Below, piece after piece: positions 28,252 through 38,183 of a DNA stretch of 64,000 bases. The stretch is from UBA4732 sp963823075 (GTDB lineage: Bacteria; Planctomycetota; Planctomycetia; Gemmatales; Gemmataceae), in contig CAWGKE010000023.1 in NCBI GenBank assembly GCA_963823075.1, forward strand, positions 496,001 to 560,000, in the 5' to 3' direction. The notes beneath the pieces were generated by a model that saw only the letters and a program-made list of their open reading frames with translations, ran no database searches and was not told the DNA's origin. A program made the translations under genes and the position numbers. How positions within the stretch are numbered: the stretch's first letter is position 1; the number at the start of each line of letters is the position of its first letter.

Positions 28252-29844
28252 ATGAAACGCAACACCAAAAGGGCGGTAAAGGCCGCGACACCCGACCCCC
28301 TGCTGTCGTTGGGCGACCCGTTTCCCTTGGGAGCGGAGATCGGGGAGGAGCATCCTGCGCGCGAGGTAAGCGAGGACGAGGGCTTCCATCACGACGAGGA
28401 AGCGGAAGACGCGCCCGAGGCCGATGAGGTTGCGCCGGTCGCGGCCGAGGGCGAGGACGCGCATTCGCCCGACGACGCGCTGGGCCTGTACCTGCGCCAG
28501 ATGGGCGCCATCCCGCTGCTCAACCGCGAGCAGGAAGTGGCGCTGGCCAGGCGGCTGGAGATGCGGCGCCGCCGCTACCGCCACGCCGCGCTGACCAGTT
28601 GGCGGACCCTGGACGAGGTCGTCGCGGTGTTCGAGCGGGTTCTGGCCGAGGATTGCGCCCTCGACCCGACCATCGACGTGGTCAAGACGCTCAACCTGAG
28701 CCGCGACGAGATCATCAAGCGCATGCCGCACAATGTCAAGACGCTGCGCTGCCTGATCAAGGCGGCCGACGCCGATTTCCGCACGGTCGAGCACGCCAGT
28801 TCCGCTGCCGCGCGCGACCGCATGCGCCGCGACCTCTACCGCCGGCTGCGCAAGGCGATCGTCTTGGCCGAGGAGCTGTCGCCGCGCATCGACCTGCTCG
28901 ACCGCTGGGCCGACGAGTTGGCTGTCCGGGCGCGGCAGATGGCCGACCTCCAGCACGACATCGACCGCTGCGGCCGATCCGCCGCCGATCGGGAGCGCTG
29001 CACCAAGCTCATCAAGCAGCTGCGCGACCTGAAGGTGGAGACGCGCTCCAACCCGGAGGACCTGACGCGGCTGGTCCGCGTACTGGAGCATCGGCGCAAG
29101 TTCTATCAGAAGGCCCGCCGCGAATTGGCCGAGGGCAATCTGCGGCTGGTGGTGTCCATCGCCAAGCGCTACCGCAGCCGGGGTCTGCCCTTCTCCGATC
29201 TGATCCAGGAGGGCAACCGCGGCTTGATGCGGGCCGTGGACAAGTACGAGCACCGGCTGGGCTACAAATTCGGCACCTACGCCACCTGGTGGATTCGGCA
29301 GGGTATCACCCGCGCCCTGGCCGACCACGCCCGGACGATCCGCGTACCGTGCCATCAGGTCGGCACGCTGGCCGCCGTGGAACGGGTGCGCGGCGAGCTG
29401 TCGGTGGCGAGCGGTCGGGAACCGACGGTGGAGGAGATCGCGGCGGTGCTGGGCGTGACGGCTGAGGAGACGCAGTCGCTGCGCGCGGTGTCGCGCCACC
29501 CCGTCAGCCTCCACGAGCCGCTGGGCGGCGACGGCGAACGGGCTTTGGAAGACTTCCTCGACGACCCCGACGCGACCAACCCTGGCCAGGCGGTCGATCA
29601 GCACCTGCTGCGCGAGCGGATCGGCGAGGTGCTGCGGTCGCTGACGCCGCGCGAGCGCGAGGTGATCGAGCTGCGCTTCGGCCTGAAGGACGGCCAACCG
29701 CGGACGCTGGAGGAAGTGGCGCGGGCCTACGGCATCACGCGCGAACGCATTCGCCAAATCGAGGCGCGCGGCCTGCTGAAGCTGCGCCAGCCGCTCCGCA
29801 GTCAGCGGTTGGCGGAGTTCGCCGAGGTGGAATCGGCGGGATAA
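28252..29844 (+). CDS. RNA polymerase sigma-70 factor (RpoD/SigA family)
   Basis: About 530 residues. An acidic N-terminus (EEAEDAPEADE) leads to region 1.2 (DALGLYLRQMGAIPLLNREQEVALARRLE), a long non-conserved region, then region 2 (ELAEGNLRLVVSIAKRYRSRGLPFSDLIQEGN and GTYATWWIRQGITRALADHARTIRVP), region 3 and region 4 (TPREREVIELRFGL, ITRERIRQIEARGL). Motif conservation is that of a primary or group 2 sigma factor. Whether it is the housekeeping one cannot be told from the window. ATG 28252 has AGGA 8 bases upstream, better than 28213 or 28246. A strong terminator follows. Confidence 0.9.
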   Translation: MKRNTKRAVKAATPDPLLSLGDPFPLGAEIGEEHPAREVSEDEGFHHDEEAEDAPEADEVAPVAAEGEDAHSPDDALGLYLRQMGAIPLLNREQEVALARRLEMRRRRYRHAALTSWRTLDEVVAVFERVLAEDCALDPTIDVVKTLNLSRDEIIKRMPHNVKTLRCLIKAADADFRTVEHASSAAARDRMRRDLYRRLRKAIVLAEELSPRIDLLDRWADELAVRARQMADLQHDIDRCGRSAADRERCTKLIKQLRDLKVETRSNPEDLTRLVRVLEHRRKFYQKARRELAEGNLRLVVSIAKRYRSRGLPFSDLIQEGNRGLMRAVDKYEHRLGYKFGTYATWWIRQGITRALADHARTIRVPCHQVGTLAAVERVRGELSVASGREPTVEEIAAVLGVTAEETQSLRAVSRHPVSLHEPLGGDGERALEDFLDDPDATNPGQAVDQHLLRERIGEVLRSLTPREREVIELRFGLKDGQPRTLEEVARAYGITRERIRQIEARGLLKLRQPLRSQRLAEFAEVESAG

Positions 29845-29864
29845 CAGACGCGGAAAGACGCCGA

Positions 29865-29912
29865 CGGGCCGGCGATCCGAATCAGGTTCGGATCGCCGGC
29901 CCGTTTTGTTTT
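29865..29912 (+). terminator. Intrinsic terminator after the sigma-70 gene
   Basis: Perfect 17-bp stem CGGGCCGGCGATCCGAA / TTCGGATCGCCGGCCCG, a 5-base loop, then TTTTGTTTT. Confidence 0.9.
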
Positions 29913-29972
29913 GCCCGCGGCAAGATTCCTTTTGCCACGTCCGGACTCCGCTGGTAGGATCACACCCATCTT

Positions 29973-30018
29973 TTCCTGTCCCGTTTCCGGCCGATCCGCG
30001 GGGTCTATCCTGGGAGGA
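29973..30018 (+). promoter_or_regulatory. Promoter-like element upstream of an ECF sigma gene
   Basis: TTCCTGTCCCGTTTCCGGCC, then GCGGGGTCT at fixed distance, ending at the ribosome binding site GGGAGGA. The same sequence with the same spacing occurs at 36152-36195. An ECF-type promoter would have TGTCCCGTTT as -35 and GGGGTCT as -10, so the sigma gene may be autoregulated. Confidence 0.5.
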
Positions 30019-30024
30019 TTCGCC

Positions 30025-30657
30025 GTGGCCCAGTCCGCGCCCGACACCGAGGAACTGCTCGACCGAACCGGCGCCGGCGACCGCCGCGCGCGAGGGGCGC
30101 TGCTCGAGCGCCACCGGGGTCGGCTGCGGCGGATGATCGCCCTGCGCATCGACCCCCGGCTGGCGGCGCGCCTCGATCCGTCCGACGTGGTGCAAGATGT
30201 TTTGGCCGAGGCGGATCGCCGCCTGGACGGCTACGTCCGCACGCGGCCCTTGCCGTTCTACCCCTGGCTGCGCCAGCTGGCCTGGGATCGATTGGCCGAT
30301 CAGCATCGGCGGCACGTGCGATCCGGCCGGCGCAGCGTGACGCGGGAAGCGGGAGCGTTCGGGGGCTTGTCGGATGCGTCCGCTGCGGAGTTGGCCGAGC
30401 GGCTCCTGGGGCATGGCGAAAGCCCCAGCGCGGCGGTGCGACGGGACGAGGTGCGCGACCGCGTGCGGGCGGCGCTGGCGGCGATGCCCGTGTCGGATCG
30501 GGAGGTGCTGGTGCTGCGCTACCTGGAGGGGCTGACGGCCCGCGACGTGGGCGCGGTGCTGGGAATCGCGGAGGCGGCGGCGAAGAAGCGGGCCTTGCGC
30601 GCGCTGGGGCGGTTGCGGGACCTCTTGAAGGATCAGGCGCCGGAGGGCGAATCATGA
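30025..30657 (+). CDS. ECF-family RNA polymerase sigma factor
   Basis: About 210 residues. Region 2: LDPSDVVQDVLAEADRRLDGY and FYPWLRQLAWDRLADQHRRH. Region 4: MPVSDREVLVLRYLEGLTA, VGAVLGIAEAAAKKRALRAL. It belongs to the same planctomycete group as the sigma gene at 8559. The GTG at 30025 is preceded by GGGAGGA at proper spacing, better than the in-frame 29911. Its stop overlaps the kinase start (ATGA), so sigma factor and kinase are translationally coupled. Confidence 0.88.
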   Translation: MAQSAPDTEELLDRTGAGDRRARGALLERHRGRLRRMIALRIDPRLAARLDPSDVVQDVLAEADRRLDGYVRTRPLPFYPWLRQLAWDRLADQHRRHVRSGRRSVTREAGAFGGLSDASAAELAERLLGHGESPSAAVRRDEVRDRVRAALAAMPVSDREVLVLRYLEGLTARDVGAVLGIAEAAAKKRALRALGRLRDLLKDQAPEGES

Positions 30658-33600
30658 GCAAGGTGGACGAGGCGGGCCGGCCGGCGTCGGATTCGTCGGC
30701 CCTGGCCGACCTGATCGACCGGCTGACGGCGCGGATGCAGGCCGGCGAACGGATCGACTGGGACGAGGAGGCGCGGCGTCACCCCGAATGCGCCGACGAA
30801 CTGCTCCGGCTACGGCCGGCCCTCGGGGCGCTGGGCCACCTGTCGCGTTCCGGCCCGGAGGAACTTTCGGGCGTGGCCGCTTCGCCGTCAGTCGCAGACG
30901 GGCCAGGCGTCGGGCCTGCTCGGCGACTTCCGCATCATCCGCGAAGTCGGCCGCGGCGGCATGGGCGTCGTCTACGAGGCGGAGCAAACGTCGCTGGGTC
31001 GGCGCGTGGCGCTGAAGGTGCTGCCGTTCGCCGCCACGATCGACCCGCGTCACTTGCAGCGCTTCCAGAACGAGGCGCGGGCGGCGGCCTGTCTGCACCA
31101 CGGCCACATCGTGCCGGTCTATTCGGTCGGCTGCGAGCGCGGCGTCTATTTCTACGCGATGCAATTCATCGACGGCCGGACCCTCGCCGACGTGATCCAC
31201 GAGCTGCGGCGATCCGCTGGTCTAACGGCCGCGACGGCGCGGGCGGGTGCCGATCCAGACGTGCCGACCACGAACCACGTCCCCGCCGAGGAGATCGCGG
31301 ACCCGAAGGCAGACACGGAGCCGGCGGCCCGGCAAGCGACGCTGGCGACGTTGGGGCCTGCCCGCAGCCGGGAGCGACTTCCGGCGCATGGCGGAGCTGG
31401 GCGTGCAGGCGGCGGAGGCCCTGGACCACGCCCACCAGCTGGGCATCGTGCATCGCGACGTCAAGCCGGCCAACCTGCTGCTGGACGCGCGCGGCTGCGT
31501 GTGGGTGGCCGACTTCGGGCTGGCCCATATTCAGCACGGCGAGGCCGGCCTGACGATGACGGGCGAGATGGTGGGAACGCTGCGCTACATGTCGCCGGAG
31601 CAGGCGCTGGCCAAGCGCGTGCCGATCGACCACCGCACCGACGTCTACTCGCTGGGCGCCACGCTGTACGAATTGCTGACGCTGCGTCCGGCCTTCGAGG
31701 GGAAGGACCGCCAGGAACTGCTGCGGCAGATCGCCTTCGAGGAGCCGTCCAGGCCGCGGCGACTGGACCGGAATGTCCCGCCGGAACTGGAGGTCATCGT
31801 CCTCAAGGCGATGGAGAAGAACCCGGCGGAGCGCTACGGCACGGCCCAGGAGATGGCCGACGACCTGCGGCGCTGGCTGGACGACCGGCCGATCCGGGCC
31901 AGGCGGCCTTCCTCGGCGCGAGTGGTCGCCAAATGGGCGCGGCGGCATCGGGGTGTGGCGTGGGCGGCGGCGACGGTGATCGTGATTACGGCCTTATTTG
32001 CCGGCGGGGCGGGTGTGATCTGGACTCAGCAGCAGGCTGAGGTAGCTCGGCAGCAGGCGGTACTGGAGACGGGGGTAGGCAGGGCATTGCACGAGGCAGA
32101 GGGCCTTCAGGGGCAAGGAAAGTTGCCGCAGGCGCTGGCGGCGGTTCGCCAGGCCGAGGCACTGGTGAATGCCAGCCCCGCGAATGAGGCGCTGCGGGAC
32201 CGGGTGCGGCAGCGGCGGATCGAGTTGGAGAGGGTCACGCAGATGGAGGAAATCCGCCTGCTGGGCTATATGCACGGCAACCAGAATAATGCCGGCCCGA
32301 TGAAGCACCCCGCTTACTATGGAGGGTTCGAGCAGTACGGAATCCATGTGTTTTCGCTAGAACCCGAGGAGGCGGGGCGCATATCCGGGCTACGGGCGTC
32401 GCGGTCGAGCTGGCGGCGGCCCTGGACGACTGGGCTTGGGCCATCCGAAAAAACCCGGAACTAAGGGGCCCGCTGGCTTGGAAGCATGTGCTTGCGGCAG
32501 CCCGCGCCGCCGACCCTGACGATTGGCGCAATCGGGTTCGCGGTGCCCTGGAGGCGGACCCGCCGGACCTTCAGTCCCTCAAGGAGCCTGGCCTGTTCCG
32601 CAGGCGCCGCCGATCAGCCGCCGGGGACGCAGGTCCTTCTCGGGAGGGCGTTGCGAGAAAGCGGGGAAGTCGAGGAGGCGACGACCTTGCTGCGGACGGC
32701 CCAGCAGCAGCATCCGGACGATTTCTGGGTAAATGAGGAGCTTGCGGAGACTTTCGAGGATCCGAGCCGTCCACAATGGGACGAGGCGCTCCGCTTTGCC
32801 ACCGCAGCATCGGCCCTCCGTCCGGAAATGCGGCCCGCGTATTACGTTCTTATTAGCGCCCTTGTGCATACGGGCGCTGTGGACGAGGCCTACACAGTCT
32901 ACAAGGAGATGAGCCGTCACACGACTGGATCGGCTCATGCATCCGTGCCCATGACGGGGTTCACGGGTTGGTACTGGTACGACGCAACTGATCCATCCTC
33001 CGAGGCCCTCCACTCCGAGACACTGCACGATTTTGGCATCCTCCTTGACACAGAAGGCTACCAGGACCAGGCGATCGACGTCTTCAGGAAGGTACTTCAG
33101 ACCCACCCGGACGACCTAGAGAGGCATAAGGAACTGGCTCGGTACCTTGAGTACAAAGGTTTACTGGAGGAGGCTGTCGTCGAACGCCATAAGGTCGTCG
33201 AACTACAACCGGATCGAGGCGAGCCTCATTTCTACCTCGGCACCGTACTCGCGCGGCTAGACCGACTAGACGAGGCCATCACCGAGTGCCGCAAGGCCAT
33301 CGCACTCGAGCCAGCGGACGACCGAGCTCACGACTTTCTTGTCGCCGCCCTGCAAGACCAGGGCAAGTTGGACGAGGTGGTCGCCGAATACCAGCGGTTC
33401 GTCGAACTCGCCCCGAAGGTGGCCTGGGCCCATCGCGACCTCGCCGCCGCCTTGCGCGATCAGGGCAACATGGACGAGGCCGCCGCCGAAAACAGAATGG
33501 CCGTCGAACTCGACTGCCGGCAGGCAGTTGAAGTCAACCCGACGAGCGCATTGGCCCACATGGAACTCGTCGCCGCCTTGCGCGATCAGGGCAAGTTGGA

Positions 33601-34876
33601 CGAGGCCGTCACCGAATACCGGAAGGCCATCGAACTCGACCCGAACTACGCCTCCGCCCACAACGACGTCGTCGCCGCCATGCGCGATCAGCGCAAGTTG
33701 GACGAAGCGATCGCCGACTACTGGACGGCCCTCGAATTGGACTCCCGGAAGGCTATCAAACTCGACCCGAAGAGCGTCTCCGCCCACCACGACCTCTCCC
33801 GGGCTTTGCTCCAACAAGGTAAATTGGAGGAGGCCGGCGCCGAAAACAGCAAGGGCATCGAACTGGACGCCCGGAAGGCTGTCGAACTCGACCCGAAGCA
33901 GGCCTCGGGCCACGTACATCTGGGCGTCATCTTGCTTAATCAGGGCAAGTTAGACGACGCTGTCGCCGAATTCCACAAGGCCCTCGAAATCCAGCCCGAT
34001 TACGCACCGTACCCCATCGAGTTCGGGTTTGCTCTCCGCAGAAAAGGGCGATTGGACGACGCCATCGCAGAGTTCCGCGAGGCCGTCAAACAAATGCCCT
34101 ATAACGTCGATGCCCACGTCAACTTGGGAATTGCCCTCAGGGACAAGGGGCGATTGGACGACGCCATCGCAGAATTCCGCAAGAGCATCGAACTTGCGCC
34201 CGATGGCGCGATTGCCCACTGCCTCCTGGGCGGCGCGCTACAAGACCGGGGACAGTTCACGAAGGGCCTTGCAGAGTTGCGGTGCGGGCACCTACTTCGT
34301 TTTGAATACTCGGTCTGGTCCTACCCCTCAAGTCAATGGGTACGGCACGGCAAACTAATGGCTGCTCTTGACTCTATCCTGCCGACCGTCCTGCATGCGC
34401 AAGCCAGCCCAGCCGACGCGTCGGCGGCGGTCGGCTTCGCGCAACTCTGTCAGCTGCCGTGCAAACGTCTCTACGCCGCCTCGGCCCAGTTCTACGCCGA
34501 CGCCTTCGCGGCCGAGCCGGCGCTCGCGGAAAAACTGGGCGAGGCGGGCGGCCGCTACGACGCCGCCTGCGCCGCCGCCTTGGCCGGATGTGGCCAAGGC
34601 GAGGATGCCGCCGCCTGAGGCGGATCGCGCCCGTCTGCGGGCGCAAGCGCTGGAGTGGCTGCGGGCCGACCTGGCCGCCTGGAAGCCGCGGCTGAGCAGC
34701 CTCGGCTCCTCAGGGAGCGTGCGCAGGCGGTCCAAACGCTGGCGCACTGGCGCGAGGACGACGACCTGGCCGGGGTGCGCGCCGACGCCCTGATGAAGCT
34801 GCCGGACGCCGAGCGCGCCGCCTGGCGCCAACTGTGGGCCGACGTGGACTCTTTGCTCCCCAAGGCGAATCACTGA
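30654..34876 (+). CDS. Serine/threonine kinase with TPR repeats (multiple frameshifts)
   Basis: Inferred product of about 1400 residues. The kinase domain has MGVVYEAEQTSLGRRVALKV, then HRDVKPANLLL, DFGLAH, MSPEQAL and DVYSLGATLYELL. One membrane segment follows (VAWAAATVIVITALFAGGAGVIW), then some twelve TPR-like repeats (GKLDEAVTEYRKAIELDPNY type, about 32700-34250) and a family-typical C-terminal block (LAGVRADALMKLPDAERAAW). Six frame switches are needed, near 30900, 31350, 32390, 32610, 34610 and 34710. The blocks stay well conserved, so errors are likelier than decay, but six in 4.2 kb is the highest density in the window. Coupled to the upstream sigma gene. Confidence 0.8.
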
Positions 34877-34890
34877 TACACGCGGGCGGG

Positions 34891-35391
34891 CTATGGACCC
34901 ATGAACACGGCCAGCGCCGCTTGATCCTGGGTTTCCGGATTGAACGTGTCCAGCCCTTCCGCCTGGGCGCGCGCAGCAGGCGTTGGTCGGAGGCGACGAG
35001 AAACGAGGTCGTCGCCGGCGGCGCGCAGTCGCCGGGCAATGTTGAGGGCCGACTTGAGCAGGACGGCGTCGGTGGAGTTGATCGAATGAGCGACAATGAG
35101 AGGAACAGACGACCGGGCCAGGCGGTTGGTGACAGGCAGAAGCGTTACATGGATGGCGGCGATGATCTCGGCGTCGAGGCTGGCCATGGCCTGCCCGAAG
35201 TCCGAGGCCGAGGGAAGCCCGGCGTTCCGCTTTCGGACGAGGATCGAAACGACCTCGCCGGCGCCGACATTCAGCACAAAGCTCGGGTGTGCGGGTTTGG
35301 CGTCGAAAACCGCATCGACCTGCGCCGACCCCGGCTCCGGAACGTACCGCTTCGCCAGCGCACTGGCGTCGAGGTACAAGGAATGGGCCAC
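34891..35391 (-). CDS. PIN-domain toxin (VapC-like)
   Basis: 166 residues. LYLDASALAKRYVPEPGS holds the first PIN Asp, AGEVVSILVRKRNAG the Glu, and INSTDAVLLKSALNIA the later Asp. VapC toxins are ribonucleases. It begins 2 bases after the stop of the antitoxin-like gene. Convergent with the kinase-TPR gene. Confidence 0.82.
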   Translation of the reverse strand: MAHSLYLDASALAKRYVPEPGSAQVDAVFDAKPAHPSFVLNVGAGEVVSILVRKRNAGLPSASDFGQAMASLDAEIIAAIHVTLLPVTNRLARSSVPLIVAHSINSTDAVLLKSALNIARRLRAAGDDLVSRRLRPTPAARAQAEGLDTFNPETQDQAALAVFMGP

Positions 35392-35393
35392 GC

Positions 35394-35688
35394 CTATTCC
35401 TCGCGCATCTCGATGATGCCCCCGCTGAACTCGTTGCTCGTAGGGTCAAAGCCCTTCTTGAGAAGCCGCTCGCGCAGCTTCCTGGGATCGATTGGCCTGG
35501 CTGGGAGACGCACGCCGAGCCGTTTCAGAGCTGTGCGGAGTTTCTCGCGCTCGGCGTCGATCACGGCCCGGTCTTCGCGCGAGGCGGAGAAGCTCGTCGG
35601 CCACGGCCAGGTCGTCATCCACAGGTTCAGGTGGGGGCGTCGCGCCCTTGCGGGGCCGTTGGTCGCCGGCTGTGCGCCGTGTGGCCAT
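35394..35688 (-). CDS. Antitoxin of the PIN toxin (frameshifted)
   Basis: About 98 residues in two frames. It starts MATRRTAGDQRPRKGATPPP, continues DDDLAVADELLRLARR, then after a one-base indel at about 35580 reads EDRAVIDAEREKLRTALKRL and ends FSGGIIEMREE. It is placed directly before the PIN toxin as antitoxins usually are. I do not recognise the family, so the role rests on position. Confidence 0.5.
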
Positions 35689-35894
35689 GATCGACTCCTC
35701 ATTCTGGGACCTGCTCGAAGCGTATCAAACGACTCGGCTCTGCGATAGAGCGAGACGAGGTCGATAAGACCCGCACAACAACCGGCAGGTAAAGCCGCGC
35801 CGCCTGCCTCAGCACGTCCTACCCACGGCCGCGCAGATCGACGGCCGACCCATGATGTGGCGGTCGAGATAGAGCCGAACGAAGAGCGCCTCAA

Positions 35895-35957
35895 GGCCGG
35901 GCGAATCGAGCGCCGATGGGCGTGTACCCATTGTACGTCAGGACGGCCCTTTTTTTC
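35895..35957. other. Intergenic stretch before the MITE-like repeat
   Basis: No gene is supported between the antitoxin at 35688 and the repeat at 35958. Fragmentary minus-strand frames here show no conserved motif. The stretch ends in seven T residues that abut the repeat. Confidence 0.4.
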
Positions 35958-36077
35958 TAGGACGGCAAACTCAACTTGAGACCCTCGGCGGACAAGCGAT
36001 TTCTGGCGTTTTCCTGGGCCGCCCAGTTCAAGAACAGGCCGTTTTCGGGGCCTCTCAAGTTAAGTTTGCCATCCTAG
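35958..36077. repeat. MITE-like inverted-repeat element
   Basis: 25-bp terminal arms CTAGGACGGCAAACTCAACT... (35958-35982) and its inverse (36053-36077), with two mismatches. They enclose 70 bases with no reading frame. Seven T residues precede the left arm and eight follow the right one, which could be a target duplication. A large hairpin terminator is the alternative. Confidence 0.6.
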
Positions 36078-36151
36078 TTTTTTTTCGTCCCCATTCCCCC
36101 GAAATCCCGCTTGCCTTGTTGCGGGAAGAGGCGGACCCGATCCGGCAAGAA

Positions 36152-36195
36152 TTCCTGTCCCGTTTCCGGCCGGACTGCGGGGTCTGTCTTGGAGG
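36152..36195 (+). promoter_or_regulatory. Promoter-like element, second copy
   Basis: Matches 29973-30018 almost base for base (TTCCTGTCCCGTTTCCGGCC, then GCGGGGTCT, then GGAGGA). It lies about 130 bases before the start of the secreted beta-propeller protein and probably drives it. Confidence 0.5.
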
Positions 36196-36323
36196 AATCG
36201 CGGCGGTCGGGTCTTCGCCGTCATGTGAAGATTGGCCGGCCGAGATACGCCCTGGCGTCCGGTCTGCGCCGCGTGGGATGTCGTCTCCCTTGACCGCAGA
36301 CCGCCCACGCAATGGAGACTCCC

Positions 36324-37847
36324 ATGCGCCTCTCTCACTGGCTCCGCTCCCTCGCCGCCCCCCTGACCGCCCCGCGCGCCCGCCGCGTCCGGCAGCGCCC
36401 GACCTTCCGCCCCCGGCTGGAGGGATTAGAGGACCGATCCCTGCCGTCGGCCGTCGCCTTCTCCACCGCCCTGCCGTACACCGCCTCCGCGACGGCCGTT
36501 GACTCCGCCGGCAATGTTGCCGTCAGCACCGCAAGCGCGGTCTATCGGTTCAGCCCGTCCGGCCAGCTGCTCGCCAGCAAGGCCTCGGTTCCGGGCGAGG
36601 GCGGCGGGATCGCGGTGGATGCGGCCGGCGACGTGTACCTGAACAAGTTGGGGGTGATCACCGAACTCGACCCGACCCTTCAGCAGACCCTGTTCACTGT
36701 CAGTCTCCCCGGGACCCAGTACTCGTCCCTCGGCGGCCCGGGCCCAGGCACTGGCGCGAACGGGGCAATCGCCGTGGCCGGTGGGAAGATCTACGCCGTG
36801 GGGACGGCCCTGGCCGGGCTGCCGACCACGCCCAACGCCTACCAGACCGCCTTCCCGGGGGCGGCGACCGGGCTGCTCTCGGCCTATGTGGCGGTGATCG
36901 ATCCCACGTCCTCGGCCCCGTACCACCTGACCTACTGTACTTACCTCGGCGGGACCACCATGGTCAATCAAGGCGCGCCTAACCGCGGGGCGTCGGCCAG
37001 CGGGGTGGCGGTGGACGCGGCCGGTGCGGTCTACCTGACCGGGTCAACCAACGCCGCCGACTTCCCGACCACCGTCGGTGCGTTCCAGACGGTCAATCGC
37101 GCAGGGACGAACAGTCACAACTACGGGAGTTGGACGTCGTACGTGGCCAAGGTGGACCCGATCCAGAGTGGGACGGCGTCCCTGGTCTACTCGACCTTCC
37201 TCGGCGGGTCCGGGTACGACGGGTTCGTGACCACCGAGCCGGCGCTCTCCTCCCAGTCGAGCAGCCCGGCGATCGCGGTGAACGCGGCCGGGAACGCCTA
37301 CGTCACCGGCAGCACCACCTCGGCCGACTTCCCGGTCACCGCCGGGGCGTTCCAGACCACCTACACCCCAGTCCCAACGTACGGGCTGAACGCGAATTCC
37401 CAGGGCGGCCACGCGTACGTGACCCAGCTCAGCCCGGACGGCGGCCATCTGGTGTTCTCCACTCTGCTGGGCGGGAGCGGGTGGGACTGGGGCGAGGGGA
37501 TCGCGGTGGACGCGGCGGGGAACGTGTGGGTGACCGGGGGCACCCGATCGACCGACTTCCCGGTCACCGCCGGGGCGATCCAGGCGCAAAAGACGAGCGG
37601 GAACGTTGGAAAGTCCAGCCTGCCAATCGCCAACGCCTTCGTGGTCGAGCTGGACCCGACCGGGAGCCAGGAGAAGTACGGGACGTTCTGGGGCGGGACC
37701 GCGGACAATTTCGGGATGGGGATCAGCCTGGACGGCTCCGGCGACGTGATCGTGGCCGGCCAGATTCCCGGCAGCGGGACGTACCCCACGACCCATGGGG
37801 CTTACCAAAAGTCCGGAAGCGGGTTCCTGCTCAAATTCCACCCGTAA
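36324..37847 (+). CDS. Secreted beta-propeller (SBBP-repeat) protein
   Basis: About 507 residues. The N-terminus is the planctomycete export motif PTFRPRLEGLEDRSLPS near residue 25. After it come repeated blade units such as GIAVDAAGDVYL, AVDAAGAVYLTGSTNAADFP, AVNAAGNAYVTGSTTSADFP and AVDAAGNVWVTGGTRSTDFP with STFLGGSG links, i.e. SBBP beta-propeller repeats. Probably a cell-surface or extracellular protein with an unknown ligand. The ATG at 36324 has GGAG 7 bases upstream. Confidence 0.82.
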   Translation: MRLSHWLRSLAAPLTAPRARRVRQRPTFRPRLEGLEDRSLPSAVAFSTALPYTASATAVDSAGNVAVSTASAVYRFSPSGQLLASKASVPGEGGGIAVDAAGDVYLNKLGVITELDPTLQQTLFTVSLPGTQYSSLGGPGPGTGANGAIAVAGGKIYAVGTALAGLPTTPNAYQTAFPGAATGLLSAYVAVIDPTSSAPYHLTYCTYLGGTTMVNQGAPNRGASASGVAVDAAGAVYLTGSTNAADFPTTVGAFQTVNRAGTNSHNYGSWTSYVAKVDPIQSGTASLVYSTFLGGSGYDGFVTTEPALSSQSSSPAIAVNAAGNAYVTGSTTSADFPVTAGAFQTTYTPVPTYGLNANSQGGHAYVTQLSPDGGHLVFSTLLGGSGWDWGEGIAVDAAGNVWVTGGTRSTDFPVTAGAIQAQKTSGNVGKSSLPIANAFVVELDPTGSQEKYGTFWGGTADNFGMGISLDGSGDVIVAGQIPGSGTYPTTHGAYQKSGSGFLLKFHP

Positions 37848-37937
37848 CAGCCGGCGGTCATCCGCTGGCGAGCACGAGGGGGCGAGCTAAGAGCTAGTGC
37901 AGGGCCAAGCAAGGTCTTGCCTGTGAAGCTAACAAAG

Positions 37938-37975
37938 GGGACGGGCACATTTACGGGCTTAAATGTGCCCGTCCC
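37938..37975. repeat. REP-like hairpin
   Basis: Perfect 15-bp arms GGGACGGGCACATTT / AAATGTGCCCGTCCC, 8-base loop, then TTTTC. Sequences of this form are often scattered in genomes that carry REP-associated (RAYT) transposases. No RAYT gene is in the window. It may also terminate the beta-propeller transcript. Confidence 0.75.
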
Positions 37976-37979
37976 TTTT

Positions 37980-38183
37980 CTTCCCATCAATTCCGAGTAC
38001 AGCAACCTGCCCTTCAATGAAAAGCGGGAGCGATTCCTGAATCGAAACCGGAACCGCATTGACTCACTCAAAATGGCGTTCATCTACAGCCACGAGACGT
38101 GGGGTGACACACTTGCAAAGCAGCACCAGGACCAGATGATTGCCCTCATCAAGGCTTCTCACGCGACAAGCAACGATCATTGA
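37980..38183 (+). other. Possible remnant coding stretch
   Basis: An open frame ending at TGA 38181 reads NLPFNEKRERFLNRNRNRID, then MAFIYSHETWGDTLAKQHQD. It has a natural amino-acid mix and less biased codons than its surroundings, but its start is lost in the adjacent hairpin repeat. Probably the tail of a truncated gene. Not recognised. Confidence 0.25.

Noticed and set aside
33500..34250. Tandem DNA repeats suggestive of a CRISPR-like array
   Set aside because: The periodicity is that of codons for TPR repeats (GKLDEA units), variable in sequence and in frame.
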